Of a DNA stretch of 64,000 nucleotides, positions 22,133 through 33,881 are shown one piece after another. Position 1 is the first letter of the stretch. Every line of letters starts with the position of its first letter. The DNA comes from Nageia nagi (lineage: Eukaryota; Pinophyta), in the NCBI GenBank assembly GCA_050084985.1, contig JBITNC010000001.1, forward strand, positions 89,280,001 through 89,344,000, written 5' to 3'. The translations under genes were made by a program, and so were the position numbers. The notes beneath the pieces were generated by a model that was not told where the DNA came from, did no database searches, and saw nothing but the letters and a program-made list of their open reading frames with translations.

Positions 22133-25100
22133 GGTGTGAGGACACTCTAAACTGGCCTAGAAACATCCACAGGCCAAGAGGGAGATGTAGCCTAACGTAG
22201 TTGGGAGGTCGAATCAACCCTTTGACAATCCTCAAGAAATGATGCGAGTAGTGTAGCAGCTTGGGTGTGAGAGGAGGCTGGGGGAAACCTAAGTACGATG
22301 AATATAGGCCCTGTAGAGAATGTCTTTGATCGAAGCCAACATAACATCTGTATCTCTATGTGTGTCTCCTTGTGGTATAAGTAATCGATTCAGTGAAAAC
22401 CCAAAGTGTTGCAATGCCTCAGAAACCTCAGAGAACCAACACCAACCATAGCCCTGAGATGCCAAATCAATGGACGATACCAAGGCTCTGTAGGGGAGTC
22501 TATCATCTCTACCCGTAGAAGCAAAGGTGTGGAGACGATGAAGAAAGAGGACCATCAACTTAAGGGACCGTATCTGCAAAGGTTGGCAACCAAACTCTAT
22601 TAGCATAATGTGGTGTGGAATAGACCTCTTGCTCTAAATAAAGTGTGATAGAGTGCCCACCAAGATCCTCTCGATTGTGGCCCAATCTAAACTCCTAAAG
22701 CTAAGGCCTCAAACCTTGGAACCATATAAAACTACGGGAGTGACCAAAGTGTGGAATAACTAGAGCTTGGATGGGATATCCTGAAAATGGAGCTGAACAC
22801 ACTATCTCTCCAGGGTGAGGGCTACTGCATATCCTCGTTGTACTCTGGTTGGGGCTACTGCCTGCATGGAAAATCGAGGTCCTATGAAGAGCACACCCAG
22901 GTAGGTGTAGGATGCGGTAGTCTCAATAACCTTACCTCTATAAGTGATTTGATTCTGATCAACAATGGCCTTCAAGGTGTTGAAGATCACAATATTGGTT
23001 TTATTAAGGTTAACCACCAAATCTTGTCTAATGCTGAACAAATCAAGGGTATCCATCAGATGTTGAAGACCCACTGCTGTGTGTGAGAGAGTAATACAAT
23101 ATCATCGACAAAGAGGAAGATGGGAACGCAAGTATCGATGTCTTCTTTCTCGAGCACAAGTGACTCCAACTCATCAATATAAGGATTGAAGAGAGTCAAA
23201 GAAAGCGGGCAACCCTACTTCACCTCAATGGTGCTATGAAGCGTGTTAGATAGACCTTTTGCAGTACTCAGCCTCCCTAAAATCGACTCGTATAGAGTCA
23301 AGATGGTTGTAAGGTCTAGCTCAGGGATCCCTAATCATCTGAGTCTATCCATGAGTTTGTAGCACGACATAGTATCAAAAGCCTTCCTGAAATCTATAAA
23401 GCAACTGAAAACTAAGGTCTTTCGAAACTTGGCCTCCTCAATAATCACTCAGAGGGTACGGATGTGGTCGGTGGTGCAGTGATCTCTATGGAAACATGTC
23501 TATCCTTCCATTTTATAGCCTCTAGAATTTGCCAGCTGAGATGTGTAGTCCTCAAGAATGGTGGCATAAAGCTTGGTCATAGTATGGCCAATCATAATGG
23601 TGTGGTAATTGCTCACGTCACAAAGGTCACTTGATTTGTGGATGGGGTGGATAACATTCATGGTCCAAGGTGTGGGGAATCTAGTGCAAACGATGGTGTT
23701 GAAGAGATGTGAGAGGAAGGGGAAAATACAAAACTAGCATGCTTAAGATATTCGACTTGAAGGTTTTCGATGTCATGCTCTTTCCCAAAGCTAAGCTTAT
23801 GAATGGCTTTATGGATGAGGGAGGGGAGAAATAGTCGGAAGAGGAAGGGCGGGTGATGACAGGTGAAGGGATGTGGGTGGGATCGATGTAGAGCCGAGAG
23901 GAATAAATGCTTCAATCCTGTAAAGTGATATGGCTAGTGTGGTGTTTTCTATGTGAGAAAGAGCGCCAAAAAGATTTGGGATCATTATGGAGTGTCGATA
24001 TGATTTCCTGTCATCTTTCGGTAGGTTCGCAAGAGTCGAAGGTAAGAGCAATGTAGGGAATGGATGACATGAGGGGGTTCTACAAAGGTGATGGCTTGTT
24101 TGAGTTGGCGATGGCTAGATTTACATTCCACATCAGACCATTGGTTCATCAGGGAATGGCTAGGACGTCGAGGGTAGGATGGGAGTGGATGGTGTGAGAA
24201 AATTTGCATGACAGTGGAATGCAAGGTGTTGGAAAGGAAAAGTGCTTGATCATCGATGGAGGAGAAAGTGTGCATGTGGGGAAGTTTTTATTTCATGACA
24301 AAGCTATAATTGGGGTCAAAGTCCTGATCAAAGTGGATGGTTGTACAAGTTGTATGAGTGATGGGGTGATGGGTTGACAGGGAGGTGACATGTGGGGTCC
24401 ATGAGCAAAAGGATCAGGTGGGCATGGTCAACGAGGGGGAGACGAGGGGCTACACGGAAGGTCTGGCATAAGGGGACAAGTGGAGGGCTAACAAGGATGT
24501 AGTCCACAACACTGGACCCACTTGCATGAGGAAAACATGTGTAATGACAAGAGTGGGGAAATCGAGCAATACCATTCAAAATGATGAGATCCTGGGTCTC
24601 ACCAAGCTCAAGAAGAGATCTTCCATAGGCTGACATAGGCATAGTATTGGCAAATGTTAATTGGAGCTCCGCATCTTGCTTGAAAGACCTAAGGTGGAGA
24701 GGATTTGCCTGCTCATCAAAATATTATGTCTAGAGATTCCTTGTCCTCCCATTGAAATCCCTTGCCAAGATGATGTCCCCTTGTACTGCCTATCTAGAGA
24801 TCTCTGGGAAGAGGTCTAGGAATGGAGACTCACCCTCTCCATGGATGGTGTAATGTGAGGTTACTGGAGGGAAATAACAACCTACTATGTATAATCTCTA
24901 AAGAGGTGGTGGTCTCGTGATGGATAACCAAATATATCGTGCATGTGTGTAAATCCCCTCCACCTGCATCCTATGGTGCACGCATTCACTAATCAAAAAG
25001 GCTACCCATCCTGAGCCACACTCATAGCAAGCTCGATGAGTAGATGTCCTAAATGTAGAGATCTAAGAGTAACCAATGAAGGGGGGAAGACCCTTAACAA

Positions 25101-25305
25101 CGCTCTCATGTGTCTTTGTGAAAAGAATCAAGTCTGTGTTATGAATGATGTCGTGGACTGATCCAGGAGAAGACCAAATCATGTCATTAGGAGGGGTTTG
25201 GACTATCTCTATGTTTTTGAGTCTATTTTCTTGGTCTTGTACTTGAGCTTGTAAAGTAGTAATAAGAGCCTTATGTTTGGAGTTTTTTGTCATGAGGGAG
25301 GCCAT
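22133..25305 (-). pseudogene. LINE endonuclease-reverse transcriptase ORF, broken
   Basis: Minus-strand fragments in several frames. The endonuclease begins with NTDLILFTKTHE (about 25135); the usual TETH catalytic Glu is Lys here. DFNGRTRN is near 24750. Its C-terminal part at 24642-24328 has LGETQDLIILNG, SVVDYILVS and VDHAHL, the usual SDH-type end. RT includes AIHKLSFGKEHDIENLQVEY (about 23800), FRKAFDTMSCYKLMDRLR (about 23370) and GCPLSLTLFNPYIDELES (about 23165-23220), preceded by an in-frame TAG where Gln is expected. The catalytic FVDD is at about 23105, and NLNKTNIVIFN and SYTYLGVLF (22870-22995) form the thumb region. Frameshifts and stops make it inactive. Confidence 0.87.
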
Positions 25306-25317
25306 CGGCTTAGTTAA

Positions 25318-25596
25318 ATTATGAAGACAATTGAAGAGGCAACGACTGAATATATTGTCGTTGTTGATTGCCCTTTGTGCCTCTACATAGAGTCTCCAAT
25401 ACTTGGCAGATGTGGGGAAAATAATAAGCAGTTGTTCATAAATAGGTTCTGTCTCGGAAATTGATCTGTGCTAGATTTCATTAACAAGAGTGTCCTAGGC
25501 ATCCTCATTATGGTGATTAGCAAGGAGTTTCTCTTTTGTTGTCTTCTCAGTTGGTGGTAGGCCAAAATGGGTAAAAATCTCTGTCGGATCAGCCAT
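25318..25596 (-). pseudogene. CstF-77-like HAT-repeat segment fused to the LINE ORF
   Basis: The minus frame from ATG 25596 runs 93 codons to 25318 and then on, in the same frame, into the LINE endonuclease. It has two in-frame stops, at 25495-25497 and about 25474. The part after about residue 45 reads SISETEPIYEQLLIIFPTSA, KYWRLYVEAQRAINNDN and IFSRCLFNCL. This matches what I know of the N-terminal HAT repeats of plant CstF-77 (PIYEQLL, PTSA, YVEAQMAVNND, IFSRCLL); a few residues before IFSRCL are missing. CstF-77 is a scaffold of the mRNA 3'-end cleavage complex. The first ~33 residues (MADPTEIFTHFGLPP...) are not recognised. The stretch has no intron, suggesting capture from mRNA. Confidence 0.78.
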
Positions 25597-25910
25597 TGTG
25601 CTCCAAAAAATTGTTTGACAGCTACACAGACATCCAAGTAGGAAGCTCGTGAACTGTTTGACCAAATGATTTTTGTACGAGTGCGCAAGGGGCGTGACAC
25701 ATGAGGGCTCACAAGAGTGGGCTGCTAGGAGTTGTGCAAGCATGGGCTCAAGAATGGGGTCTTCGTAGGCACAAGCTTGGGGCTTGCGAACGGGGTCGTG
25801 GCTAGGCTCTTAGTCATGGATGTGCTCCCAGTCACAAACAGGGTCATAGCAAGGCACGCACAAGACAAACTTACGAACAGGGTCACAGGTAGGCGTGCAT
25901 AAGACGAGGT

Positions 25911-26647
25911 CATGCGTAAGAGAGAGTTGTTGAATAGATTTGGAATGACATATTGTAATCCTCTTTCGACTCTAATGGAACAAAATTTTAAGTTGAAATC
26001 TATTGAAGGGAATGCATTTGAAGAGGCTATAAAGTATAAACTTGTAGGAAGTCTCATTTACCTAACCATAACTAGATCAGATATTTCATTTGCAATTGGA
26101 ATTCTATGTTGGTTTATGCAAAAACTATGTGAAGGGCACTATTGGAGTGCAACAAAAATAGTTCTCTGAAAGGAACACAAGAATTAGGGCTCAAATATTC
26201 CAAGGTGGGAGACTTCAAAATTGGTTACTTACACAAATTTAGACTTTGATGGAGACAAAGAAAATGGAGTTTCGACTTCAGGATATGTCATGAGTCTTGG
26301 ATCAATAACTATCTCTCAGAGATCATGAAATAAATTTGTTCCGATAGATTCCAATAGAGAAGCAAAGTATGTGATTGTTGTAAAGGCAACAAAGGAGATT
26401 GTGTGGCTTAAGAAGATATTGGAAGATTTGCATGAGAAATAGGTGCATCCAACTCCACTTCTAATTGATAATATTTTTGCAATTCAATTGGCCAAAAACC
26501 ATAAATTTCATGATCGAACAAAGCACATCAACACAAAGTATCATTTGATTCAACATCATTTAGAGCTCAAGATAATTCAGTTGAAAAGTTTGAGAAAATC
26601 AAGAAGATGCTTGGACTTACAAATAACCCTTCATATTAAAGGGGAAT
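25911..26647 (+). pseudogene. Copia RT C-terminus and RNase H (family C), broken
   Basis: RT resumes at 25912 with LLNRFGMTYCNPLSTLMEQN, then YKLVGSLIYLTITRSDISFA at about 26036-26095, the standard C-terminal copia RT region. RNase H continues in shifted frames with GLKYSKVGDF, NGVSTSGYVMSLGS (about 26255), REAKYVIVVKATKEIVWLKK (about 26356) and AKNHKFHDRTKHINTKYH (about 26490). Stops and frameshifts are frequent. The 5' side is cut by the LINE at 25910. It is directly followed by a polypurine AAAGGGGAAT and the 3' LTR. Confidence 0.87.
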
Positions 26648-26892
26648 TGTTAGACACTTAATAGTTAGGGATTATGGTATTTGTAATAATAGTAGTATTT
26701 ACTATATTTAGTAAATTCTTAGCTTAGAGTATAGTGGTATTCTAATAGTTATTAGTTACTGAATGTGAAGAGTTCTTGAGAGATCTCAAGGATCATATAA
26801 AAATATGAATACGTAGTCATTTTACAATGTATTTACTCTCATTTCTAATCTAATGGAATACTTTTGATCTTGGAACTATTGCATGTTTGTCA
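26648..26892 (+). mobile_element. Family C 3' LTR
   Basis: This 245-bp block starts TGTTAGACACTTAATAGTTA and ends TTTGTCA. It is homologous throughout to the LTR at 5518-5766. The polypurine tract AAAGGGGAAT immediately upstream marks it as a 3' LTR. Its 5' partner is not in the window; the 5518 LTR is too far away and belongs to another copy. Confidence 0.83.
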
Positions 26893-28290
26893 CAAAAATA
26901 GCCTAAAACTGGAATTAATTAAATTCTGCAAAGGGGAGATGACTCTATCTCGAGAGAAAAGAAGTCCCTCAAGAATCCCTATCAAAGCCATGGGGGGAGG
27001 TAGCAAGGGTCATTATGCAATATATCACCATGGATACCTCCAAGGATTGGTCGAGAAGCTTCCATTTTTGCTTCCTCTACCACCTTCGAGGGTTAAAAAT
27101 GAATCTCCTAGTCTTCCTTTAAGCAGAATTAAACATGATGGTTGAGGACGTTCAAAGGAAAAGATGTGAGGCTCCTACGCACCAAGGCTTTATGATGATG
27201 ATTTTTAAATATATTGTTTAGCAAAAGGGTCTTCAGGACAAGTGCGACTTGAGCCAACCTCTCAAACCAAGCATGTATTTGCCTTTTGAAAGCTATGGAG
27301 AAAAATGACCCCAAGCTCCTCAAGAAAGTCAAGGTGGAAGATCAAGAATGAACTCCAATAACCTTAAAGAACTTCAACTTTGAGAAAAGAAGGAAAAGGT
27401 TTATTTCTATGGAGGATTCAATGTCCAAATCAAAGGAGGAAAAGGGTCAAACAAAGAGGAGGAAGAAAAGACCCCTACAGCTTAGAAAGTTGAATGCCTC
27501 AAGGTTGTTGATGGCAACCAAGACATAATCCTTGAACTTGAAACGAAGCTAGGAGAAGGAGAAGGAGAAGGGGACCTTGAACCACCCACTGAAGACTAGG
27601 ATGCCCCAAAGGAGGATCACTCCACTGTTGAACCAACAATTCCTCCCTTTGGACTTCAAAGGGATATCTTGGGAATGCTAGTGGCTACATCCAAATAACG
27701 ATCACCTTGCATAAGATCCTAAAGGATATGATTGAAGAAACTAGGAAATAATGCTTAGATTCAATTGGCCTTGGTATTTCGATGTCTTCTTTGATTTGAT
27801 TGTTAGGTTAAAGTTTCTATCTTCTAAATCCACATTATGGTTTTGATCAGCTACATGCCTTGTTTTGTTTGCAAGCTTAATTAATATTTTATGATACTTT
27901 TTGTATATAGTTAGGACTTCATTAAAAATCCATCTTCCAAATTAATCAAAAAAATTATGTTTCAACATTTTTTTATATAATCAAGAATCATTCAAATTTT
28001 TAATTGATAAATATTTACTTGTAAATAAACTTTAATAGATCCTACAAACCAATGTGTTTAAAAGGACATTAGAAGAAATCTATACATTCATCCATCAATC
28101 ATATTCCCTTTTAACCAATTAGGACATTAAAAGAACTCAATATATCTATTTATCAATCATATTCCCTTTTAACCAATCAAATGTGTGTATATGGGGGTTA
28201 GGTGGGTGTACGTCAAAAAATACTATTGTTATTATATTATAGAACACCGAAATTGATAGTGTATTACATAACACTGAAATTTAAACATTT
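26893..28290. other. Coding-like relic without a recognised family
   Basis: Between 26930 and 27760 the plus strand is less A+T-rich and has broken frames. One contains MGGGSKGHYAIYHHGYLQG (about 26984); another, near 27500-27700, is acidic with GEGEGEGDLEPPTED. I could not name a family. It may be a decayed gag or host-gene relic. After 27760 the sequence is A+T-rich; the phrase CATATTCCCTTTTAACCAAT occurs twice, near 28105 and 28165. Confidence 0.4.
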
Positions 28291-31080
28291 TGATTTATCA
28301 TATTGAATGTACATTTCATCACACAAAAAATCCACAAATTATGTACTTAAAACAGTAGAGATAACAATGGTAATAACACTTACTAATATAGAACTCTTAA
28401 ATCATTATCCCTTAAAAGGCATATCACCATTTTTCCTTTTAAATTGTTTTACTTTGAGAAATAAATCTTACTCCACTTCAGATAACGAAATATTAATCAA
28501 TGTATTTCCTCAAATCCTTAATGTTCTTTTAGTGGTTCCGCAAGCTGTCTTTGTGGATACATTTCTAACTTACAATATCTTAGAAACTGTTGGTAAAGTT
28601 TTTCCAACTTGGTAATGTTTGCAAATATTGTGTTGTTTTGTAATCATTTAATATAAGTTAATGCAACATATTATGACTTGAGTATTCCTCGCAATTCTTT
28701 GTAATGAAAATAATTTGACTGGTTGCATCAAGAAAAAGCAACAGATTAAATGAAAGGACAATTATATATTGCCATTATGACAACAAAACTCTTTGGGTTT
28801 TTTGAAGGTGTACTTGTATGTTATACTAACCTAGCAAGGAAAACAATAAATACCTGCAACTTCAAATTAAAGAAGCAAAATCATCTGCCGCTTCCATCAT
28901 GTCTCACTTTGTACATGCAAAATAAGTCAATATGTATGGAATGATAAAATGTAAATTTTAGCGCTATGCAAGTTTTTTCTTATCTCCTTATTGCATTTCG
29001 GAGGAAGAAGTTATGATTGGCTCTATTCATCTTGATTCACTGAATGTAAATGACAAACATAGTCATACATCATTTAGTTTATTATCTAATATATCTTTTT
29101 ATGGTCATAGCTCTTCTAATTTATTATCGAATCAAAGGTCATTGCTACACAAAATAAAACTTTCCCAAGTATCTAGATGTTGGAGAAGATCAAGAAACTT
29201 GATGCTTTGGCCATGAACTAGCCCAACGTTGTGGATTTGTCATCGGTAGGGTAATCTGACTTGTGTTTTATAGATTTTTTATCCAAAAACGTGATGTTGA
29301 AGGGACAGAACTAGAACCCTGCCTTTTACATGTATATGTTGTCAAGAGTTCTACATTGAGCCTTTAGCAGACAAATCTCTATTATCGTTTGCAATGCCCA
29401 GTGCCTGTTACAATGAAAGAACCTAGACACATGTTTTACATCCAGAACATTTCCAAATTCTTTATGCTGATCCTGCGATCATCATACTTAGTAGAACATC
29501 AGTGACTACTACATTAGAGTACAAAACTTTAGAGAATAGCACATTGTTAAAGTCGAAATTTTCATAGGATATAAAACTCACTAGAGTGAAAAAATTACAC
29601 CAACAGCTCTACCCCATTGATATTTATACCTGAAGTAGTCTATGACACACAGATGGAAGGGTGACATTGTTTATGTTGAATGAAGTTTGACTTGTACAGG
29701 GATTACAGTGTCTCCCGTTTTCAATAATGAAAAAGATTTGTCGGATAAATTCCACTTTCAGCTTAAGCAAAAATATGTCACATAATTGTGGGATATCCAA
29801 CAAAGAGACTATGATTTTGTCACACAATGATAAAAGATTTAAGCATGCAACAAGATATCATATGAGACTCAGGCAATCCAGCAGATTGAAGGGTTTAAAA
29901 AGGATGGTTTTCTATTCTAAAGACGATGGCTGAAATTTATAAGCTTTATTTCAAGGCCATAGCATCTGCTGGAGAATTCAAACATTTTTACTTCAAGGGC
30001 CTAAACTACAAGTAGATACAAATTAGACAAAAACGGTAGTTAAATTACCATGACCTGTGACCCTATAAAGGATTATGGTTACTTATCACCTTCAGAGGAA
30101 AATTACCCATGCTTCAGAAACATTGGCCCCTGATAACCACTTAATGGCTTATGATTTGTTCACTGCATAGGATACACACTAGAAAATCACCCACGCTTCA
30201 AAATTCATTGGTGTCATAACTATCAAGTAGAAAAATTATTCAAAACTTGTCCGTTCTTACATCAAACTCAATGGTCTTAAATTTGCATAGTCCCACGAAG
30301 TGTAACACAAAAACAATTTTTCTTTCCTAATTCACAATGTTTGGCATATTCATAACCACCCTCTACATTTCAGAGGGGATTTTGACCTTGACGTTCTAGT
30401 TAGCATCCCCCATCCCCTTGTATGTACATCCGAGAGATGAGGACCAACTGCCACCTAAACATGAATGAATGTAGGTACAGTCCAATGATACAAGAAATAA
30501 TTACAGTTTTTGGAAAGGTATAGGAGTTTTCCTCCCCATTAAGAGCCATTCATAAAATCATCACGGACTTGCATTCATGCAATGATATCCATCTGCATTC
30601 CTCAGAAGGATTTTCCAGTTTTTACACACATAATACATGGTATTATCTATTTTTATCACATATTTCGATCTTGTGAATATTCCTTTCATATTGTCTTTGA
30701 TTCTCTCCAGTTTACACTAAATTATAGACACAGACAAGCAACTTGGTTTATATGTAATCACAGTATGTATGTTGAAATCAGTTATAAAGCTTCCCAATCC
30801 TTCAAAACAATTATTAAAATCAGATCACTGTTGCAACAGACTTTTCTTAGGAATTTCAACTTAAAATCTGTAAGCATAACCAAAGGGCCATTGCCCCCAG
30901 CTACTGACCAAAAGCTGAGGCCTACAGTCAACTAAAACAAGGATTATTTATATATTCAGTAGCCTGCAATATAGATTAATTTCCAAATCATGATAGGTTC
31001 AACAAAAATTGGAGTTATCCACCAAGCCATCAAATAGTCCTCTAACATTAGTCTCAAACAAAAAGTAAAGCATTTAGTTA
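28291..31080. other. Low-repeat intergenic stretch, no gene recognised
   Basis: This region differs from the transposon-rich parts: mixed composition, no LTRs, no tandem arrays. Open frames reach only 60-117 codons (the longest is 30582-30935 plus) and resemble nothing I know. It lies downstream of the COX7a-like gene on that gene's strand. It could hold non-coding transcripts or old decayed elements; nothing in the sequence decides. Confidence 0.45.
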
Positions 31081-31101
31081 TTATTTGGATCAAAACAACA
31101 A

Positions 31102-31107
31102 TTTATT
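31102..31107 (-). terminator. Poly(A) signal of the COX7a-like gene
   Basis: Minus-strand AATAAA (within AAAGAATAAATTG) lies about 155 bases past the stop codon at 31263. It is followed by a T-rich stretch, TTGTTGTTTTGATC, so cleavage would fall near 31080. This is the only canonical AATAAA I noted close to the expected 3' end. Confidence 0.6.
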
Positions 31108-31262
31108 CTTTATCAACCCTAACTCAAACATTTTAAAACCATTCCTGAAATCCAGTAGATAACATAAGACTAAATGAATTTCATATTTTGTCCATGTATT
31201 CCAGACAAGAATGCAAACAGTAGAATGTGGCCATGCCTTACAAATGTATAGTAGCACATTTA

Positions 31263-33530
31263 TCATTCCTTCTTTCCTATGCCATGAGACATATTGTAAA
31301 TACCACGAGCCTGCATACAGATAAAACAAAGAAGAAATTACTCAGTATAATTTTGAGTTAGAAAAACAGCGACATAATGCATACTTTTAAAATTTTCATT
31401 ATTTATATTAGAAATAGAATGTAAAAAGAACAGAGCCTGACAAGATGCTCAATGTACTTCTACTAATCATCTCTCCTAATTAAGGATCAATGCTACAATG
31501 AGAAAACACAGAGCCTGACAAGATAAACATGTCAATCATTAACCCTCCAAGCTCAAACCATAAAAATGTCAGGTCATTGAAAGATGAAAACAATGTGGCT
31601 TGGATGGCACTCAGAGTACAACGAAGCTAGGGCAAGCAGCCTCCTATGGTTTTAAACATTCATAGTGAATGTTTGACTCTCAAACACAACGTAAGCTGCC
31701 ACAACCATAGTTGCCAAAATCTGGAAAAAAATAATGGCAAGCTTAAAAAAACATGGTTTTTCCACGCTAACAATAAATTGCTTATTTATTCAAAAAAAAT
31801 AGCAGTTGTAAAATCTGTAATAAAATTGAAAATATTGAGAAAATAACCAAAAAAATTGAACACACTGATTATAAGAACCATTCAGAGGATAGAAAGGTCC
31901 AAAAGACCAACGAGAGATGGTCTTACAATATCTTATTGCTATGGGAAGAAAAAAAAAATACAAGGTTTGAAGGAAGAACTTAATCTTCTAGAAAGCAAAA
32001 GAATCAAAAAGTTACAAATTGCAAATCCTGATTTTATACAAGCCTATTATAACTTTTGAAGGAAGAATTTAATCTGCTAGAAAGCAGTATATAATGGCTA
32101 ATGCAGAATTTGAAAGTCACTGAGGAACCTCATAAGATATCAGAGAAAGAAGTCGTATCTGACGGATTTAAAGAACACTATATGTGACCTAGTGTATTTA
32201 CATCTGTGATATTTTTCATTACATGCCAAGAAAGAGGGGGTAAGAAAAGCAAAATTGGAAACAGAGAATATACAGGTTGACCTGGCTACTCTAGCAGTAA
32301 GACTGCAAAAATTCCATAAAAAGGTCACAATGGTGGAGGACCAGGGCAATCCCATGAAAGACAAGAATAAAAAAGCAAAATTGAAAGAAAAGAAAATAGA
32401 TACCAACAGGATTTTGTTAGAGGCAAAACTCCAAAATGTATTTAAAAAAGACAAAGCAAAAAAGGAGGTAGCAGACTATGAACCAGAAGGCAAGAAAAAA
32501 AATGGAAAGCAGAGCAGGAAAAGACAGACTTGGGTATTGTAGAAAATAAAATGGAGAAGGACTTAAATGATGTACAAAAGGTGGAGATGTTGCTGTGAGA
32601 AATATGGCATGCAAATCAAAATTTGAAGCCGTTAAGTCAAGACCTGACAAGGCTAATAGAAAGATGTAAAAAAATCAACGTTTCCCAAAGGAAATAGAGG
32701 GTGCGGAGAAGACAACACATGTAATGCGGGAATTTTCCAAGAAAAACACAAACAACTAACAACACATCAACAAAGACTTTAAGAGACAATTCATCATTAA
32801 CTTCTTGTTCTAAAAAGAACTGATTATCCAAATGCATCCCTACATTGGATTAAACTAACTACACATTGACAAAGATTTTAGGAGACAATTCATCATGAAC
32901 TTCTTGTTCTTAAAAGAACTGATTATCCAAATTCATTCAGACATTGGGTAGGAAGTTATTGATTCAATCAGCCAGTTTGAAGTAAACAACCACTGTTCAA
33001 GTAAAATAATAAATTTGAAATGATATAGAGTTTATATGACATAGTGTGGGGGACACCATTTGGAAGATTGCAGCCCATTTAAAATCCCAAAGCCAAAATG
33101 GCTTCATCCCACAACCCTTAGGTCATGCCATGGTCATGATAAAGTCTGATAATAGACCCGTGCTGAAATCAATGAAGCAAGTGTGTAAAGACCATGTTAA
33201 ACTCCGCTCCAAGAAAAAACAGGCCATTCATCACTCTGCAAACAAATTGGCCAATCTGTATACTAAAGGTAGGTATCCATATCTTACGCAATCTTTAAAG
33301 TCACGAAGTGAATTAAAGCCTTTGCACATAGAACTCAACTACATAAAGTGGAAGGCGTCCAAAGAAAGACATACAATCATAGAAAGTGCTGTAACTGCGA
33401 GAGCAGCAGGAATGACCACAGAAGTGATCTTGTCATAAGGTCCCTTCAAGTATGTGTGTTTGTGAATATTCTGGTAATATTTTTGCTTGTTCGTGATGTA
33501 ATCCCTTGGCTTAAATGGTGGCTCCGTCAT
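31263..33530 (-). CDS. COX7a: Cytochrome c oxidase subunit 7a-like protein, two coding exons
   Basis: A small subunit of mitochondrial respiratory complex IV, expected in the inner membrane with one transmembrane helix. Coding exon 1 is 33530-33375 (52 codons) and exon 2 is 31310-31263 (15 codons plus stop), giving 67 residues. The intron of 2064 bp starts GTATGT and ends TGTATGCAG. Exon 1 reads FKPRDYITNKQKYYQNIHKH, then TYLKGPYDKITSV and the hydrophobic segment VVIPAALAVTALSMI; exon 2 reads ARGIYNMSHGIGKKE. From memory this matches the plant COX7a-type protein (Arabidopsis At4g21105, about 68 residues) from end to end. The joint is in phase and there is no stop, so the gene appears intact. 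It is the only apparently functional host gene in the window. A 5' UTR exon probably lies at 34299-34400. Confidence 0.88.
32255..32542 (+). other. Lys-rich 95-codon frame within the COX7a intron
   Basis: This plus-strand frame is antisense to the host gene and starts METENIQVDLATLAVRLQKF. It is rich in Lys and Glu with coiled-coil character and ends KNGKQSRKRQTWVL. It could be a relic of a transposon ORF1-like protein or chance in A-rich DNA. No domain was recognised. A stretch of this composition in an intron is at least consistent with an old insertion. Confidence 0.25.
32768..32948 (+). repeat. 99-bp tandem duplication in the COX7a intron
   Basis: The text GACAATTCATCATxAACTTC followed by TTGTTCT and AAAAGAACTGATTATCCAAA occurs at about 32768-32850 and again at 32867-32948, offset by 99 bp with few changes. 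The two copies lie within the long intron and do not touch its splice sites. Confidence 0.88.
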
Positions 33531-33553
33531 TTTTCCTTTTGAACAGTAAAATC
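33531..33553 (-). other. 5' UTR part of COX7a-like exon 2
   Basis: Directly before the ATG, in sense, the sequence reads GATTTTACTGTTCAAAAGGA. It is preceded by TTTCATTATGCTCAG, a good 3' splice site. This suggests that the coding start lies in the second transcribed exon and that the gene has an intron in its 5' UTR. Confidence 0.6.
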
Positions 33554-33856
33554 CTGAGCATAATGAAACAGCATTTCATTTTAGATACAGAATATTGCAT
33601 TAACATAAACCCCAAAAGAAGAGAAGAAAAAAATCCATAATAAAGATACAGATACAGGAAACATTTTTCTAACAAAAAAAAAAAATTTGTAAAGAATATA
33701 CAAACCCTAAAACTGATCAGTGGGGTCAATCATCTCAATTTAAAATGAAAGGGCAACGTTACCAAATAATATAATGCAATAAACTACAACCAGAACAAAT
33801 CCTAAACAGTACATAATAACTCTAAACTTCTAGAATTAAACTTCAATATATGTATA

Positions 33857-33881
33857 GAGAGAGAGAGAGAGAGAGAGAGAA
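33857..33881 (+). repeat. (GA)n microsatellite
   Basis: About twelve to thirteen GA units in a row follow TATATGTATA. It lies in the presumed 5' UTR intron of the COX7a-like gene, where it reads (TC)n in sense. Such pyrimidine tracts are common near plant promoters. Confidence 0.9.

Larger units (their letters stand above)
22133..25910 (-). mobile_element. LINE with host-derived N-terminal segment, decayed
   Basis: This is a non-LTR retrotransposon on the minus strand. In sense it has a G+C-rich 5' part (25910-25600), a reading frame starting at 25596 with a CstF-77-like segment, an endonuclease domain (about 25300-24330), reverse transcriptase (about 24275-22800) and a C-terminal region to 22133. 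The 3' end with poly(A) is missing because family A copy A2 lies there. Its 5' end abuts truncated copia RT at 25911. Base composition is clearly richer in G+C than its neighbours. The LINE clade was not assigned. Confidence 0.85.

Noticed and set aside
22050-22235. 61-codon minus frame across 22133
   Set aside because: It crosses the boundary of the A2 LTR and the LINE, so it is a chance frame over a junction.
5518-26892. The two family C LTRs as ends of one element
   Set aside because: They are 21 kb apart with other complete insertions and unrelated relics between. One has a primer site and the other a polypurine tract, but nothing shows they belonged to the same copy.
33046-33438. 130-codon plus-strand frame
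   Set aside because: It is antisense to the COX7a-like coding exon at its end and resembles no family. The minus exon with matching splice sites explains the region better.
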